Part shown: one piece after another, positions 5,500 through 5,738 of the stretch | Numbering within the stretch: the first letter of the stretch is position 1 | How the letters are laid out: every line of letters starts with the position of its first letter | Origin: Candidatus Methanofastidiosia archaeon | GTDB lineage: Archaea > Methanobacteriota_B > Thermococci > Methanofastidiosales > Methanofastidiosaceae | Direction of reading: 5' to 3' | DNA length: 5,738 nt | NCBI GenBank assembly: GCA_003558335.1 | Contig: PWMA01000075.1 | Span: 1 to 5,738, forward strand | Translations under genes and position numbers: made by a program | The notes under the pieces: generated by a model | Told to the model about the DNA's origin: nothing | Databases searched by the model: none | The model's input: the letters and a program-made list of their open reading frames with translations, nothing else

Positions 5500-5635
5500 A
5501 AATTCCGGGTTTTTTCATATGGTCCTTCTATAAGGGAAATTTGAGGGTGCATATTCCGGGGAAAGTGTGCCTGAATTAGAAAGGGATTTGATTGAGCGAA
5601 GTCGCAAAAAACTAAATTAAAAAAAGGAATAAATA
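5500..5635 (+). other. Spacer with a possible gene-end fragment (5534-5620)
   Basis: An open frame of 28 codons from after a TAA (5531-5533) to TAA 5618-5620 reads GKFEGAYSGESVPELERD and continues with a basic helix (LIERSRKKLN). It has no ATG and no SD, so if it ever coded it is the C-terminal scrap of a deleted gene. AATTCCGGG occurs at about 5502-5510 before a T-run and ATTCCGGGG recurs at about 5553-5561, but no stable terminator stem was found. Confidence 0.25.
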
Positions 5636-5683
5636 ATGGTAAATGAAAGAATTACAGAAAAATTTATATTAGGAGAAAAAACA

Positions 5684-5738
5684 ATGAAAAAGATTTTAGT
5701 TTTATTGTTTGTCTTTACTTTTCTTATATCAATATCAC
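5684..5738 (+). CDS. Start of an exported protein, cut by the right edge
   Basis: ATG at 5684 follows AGGAG (5671-5675) at 8 nt and encodes MKKILVLLFVFTFLISIS, a classic signal-peptide start with basic head and hydrophobic core; the cleavage region and mature protein are outside the window. An in-frame ATG at 5636 with its own AAGGAA (5624-5629) would add 16 residues (MVNERITEKFILGEKT). The 5684 start is preferred because it has the better SD and gives a normal short signal-peptide head. The product cannot be identified. Confidence 0.65.
   Translation, partial: MKKILVLLFVFTFLISIS

Noticed and set aside
5498..5516. GAAAA-TTCCGGG-TTTTTTC as a terminator after the lipoprotein
   Set aside because: The stem would be only A-T pairs with a short GC centre; too weak to claim.

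Overview
The window reads as part of a bacterial accessory region, probably the edge of an integrated mobile element. The organism cannot be named from the sequence. Clear Shine-Dalgarno sites (AGGAG/GGGAGG), a lipobox protein and several exported small proteins fit an AT-rich, probably diderm, bacterium that uses standard SD-led initiation. No rRNA, tRNA, IS element or CRISPR array was seen.

Left part (1-1511, + strand): most of a large serine recombinase (site-specific integrase) whose N-terminus, including the catalytic serine, lies off the left edge. Its 3' end meets a compact, unusual control-like region (about 1477-1715). This holds a 45-aa ORF on the minus strand that overlaps the recombinase end, a perfect 9-bp inverted repeat, a plausible minus-strand promoter, and six copies of an 11-bp unit arranged as two triplets exactly 66 bp apart, one on each side of that promoter. 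A 12-codon ORF between the triplets could be an antitoxin-like remnant. Base composition falls sharply here: 28 of 60 G+C at 121-180 against 14 of 60 at 1801-1860.

Middle (1714-4280): two divergent genes of defence- or regulation-like character. On the minus strand is a Schlafen/AlbA_2-type protein with a GHKL-like ATPase domain and winged-helix-like C-terminus. On the plus strand is a predicted PD-(D/E)XK nuclease. The nuclease gene ends in a short overhang with an A AAA AAT heptamer in the correct phase and an open -1 frame beyond the stop, so either a frameshift mutation or recoding is possible.

Right part (4320-5738, + strand): small envelope proteins of unknown function (a 125-aa protein with signal-like N-terminus and two membrane segments, a 128-aa lipoprotein, and the start of another exported protein), separated by gene-poor DNA. 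Before the lipoprotein lies a well-formed promoter (TTGACA, 17 bp, TAAATT) overlapped by a perfect 7-bp inverted repeat. About 40 bases after its expected start is an intrinsic terminator, so this stretch encodes either a small RNA of about 70 nt or an attenuated leader. Two short open stretches without good starts look like gene fragments.

How they work together: the recombinase would move or integrate the element; the Schlafen-like protein and nuclease are plausible cargo, but a shared function is only inferred from adjacency. No single known named system was recognised.
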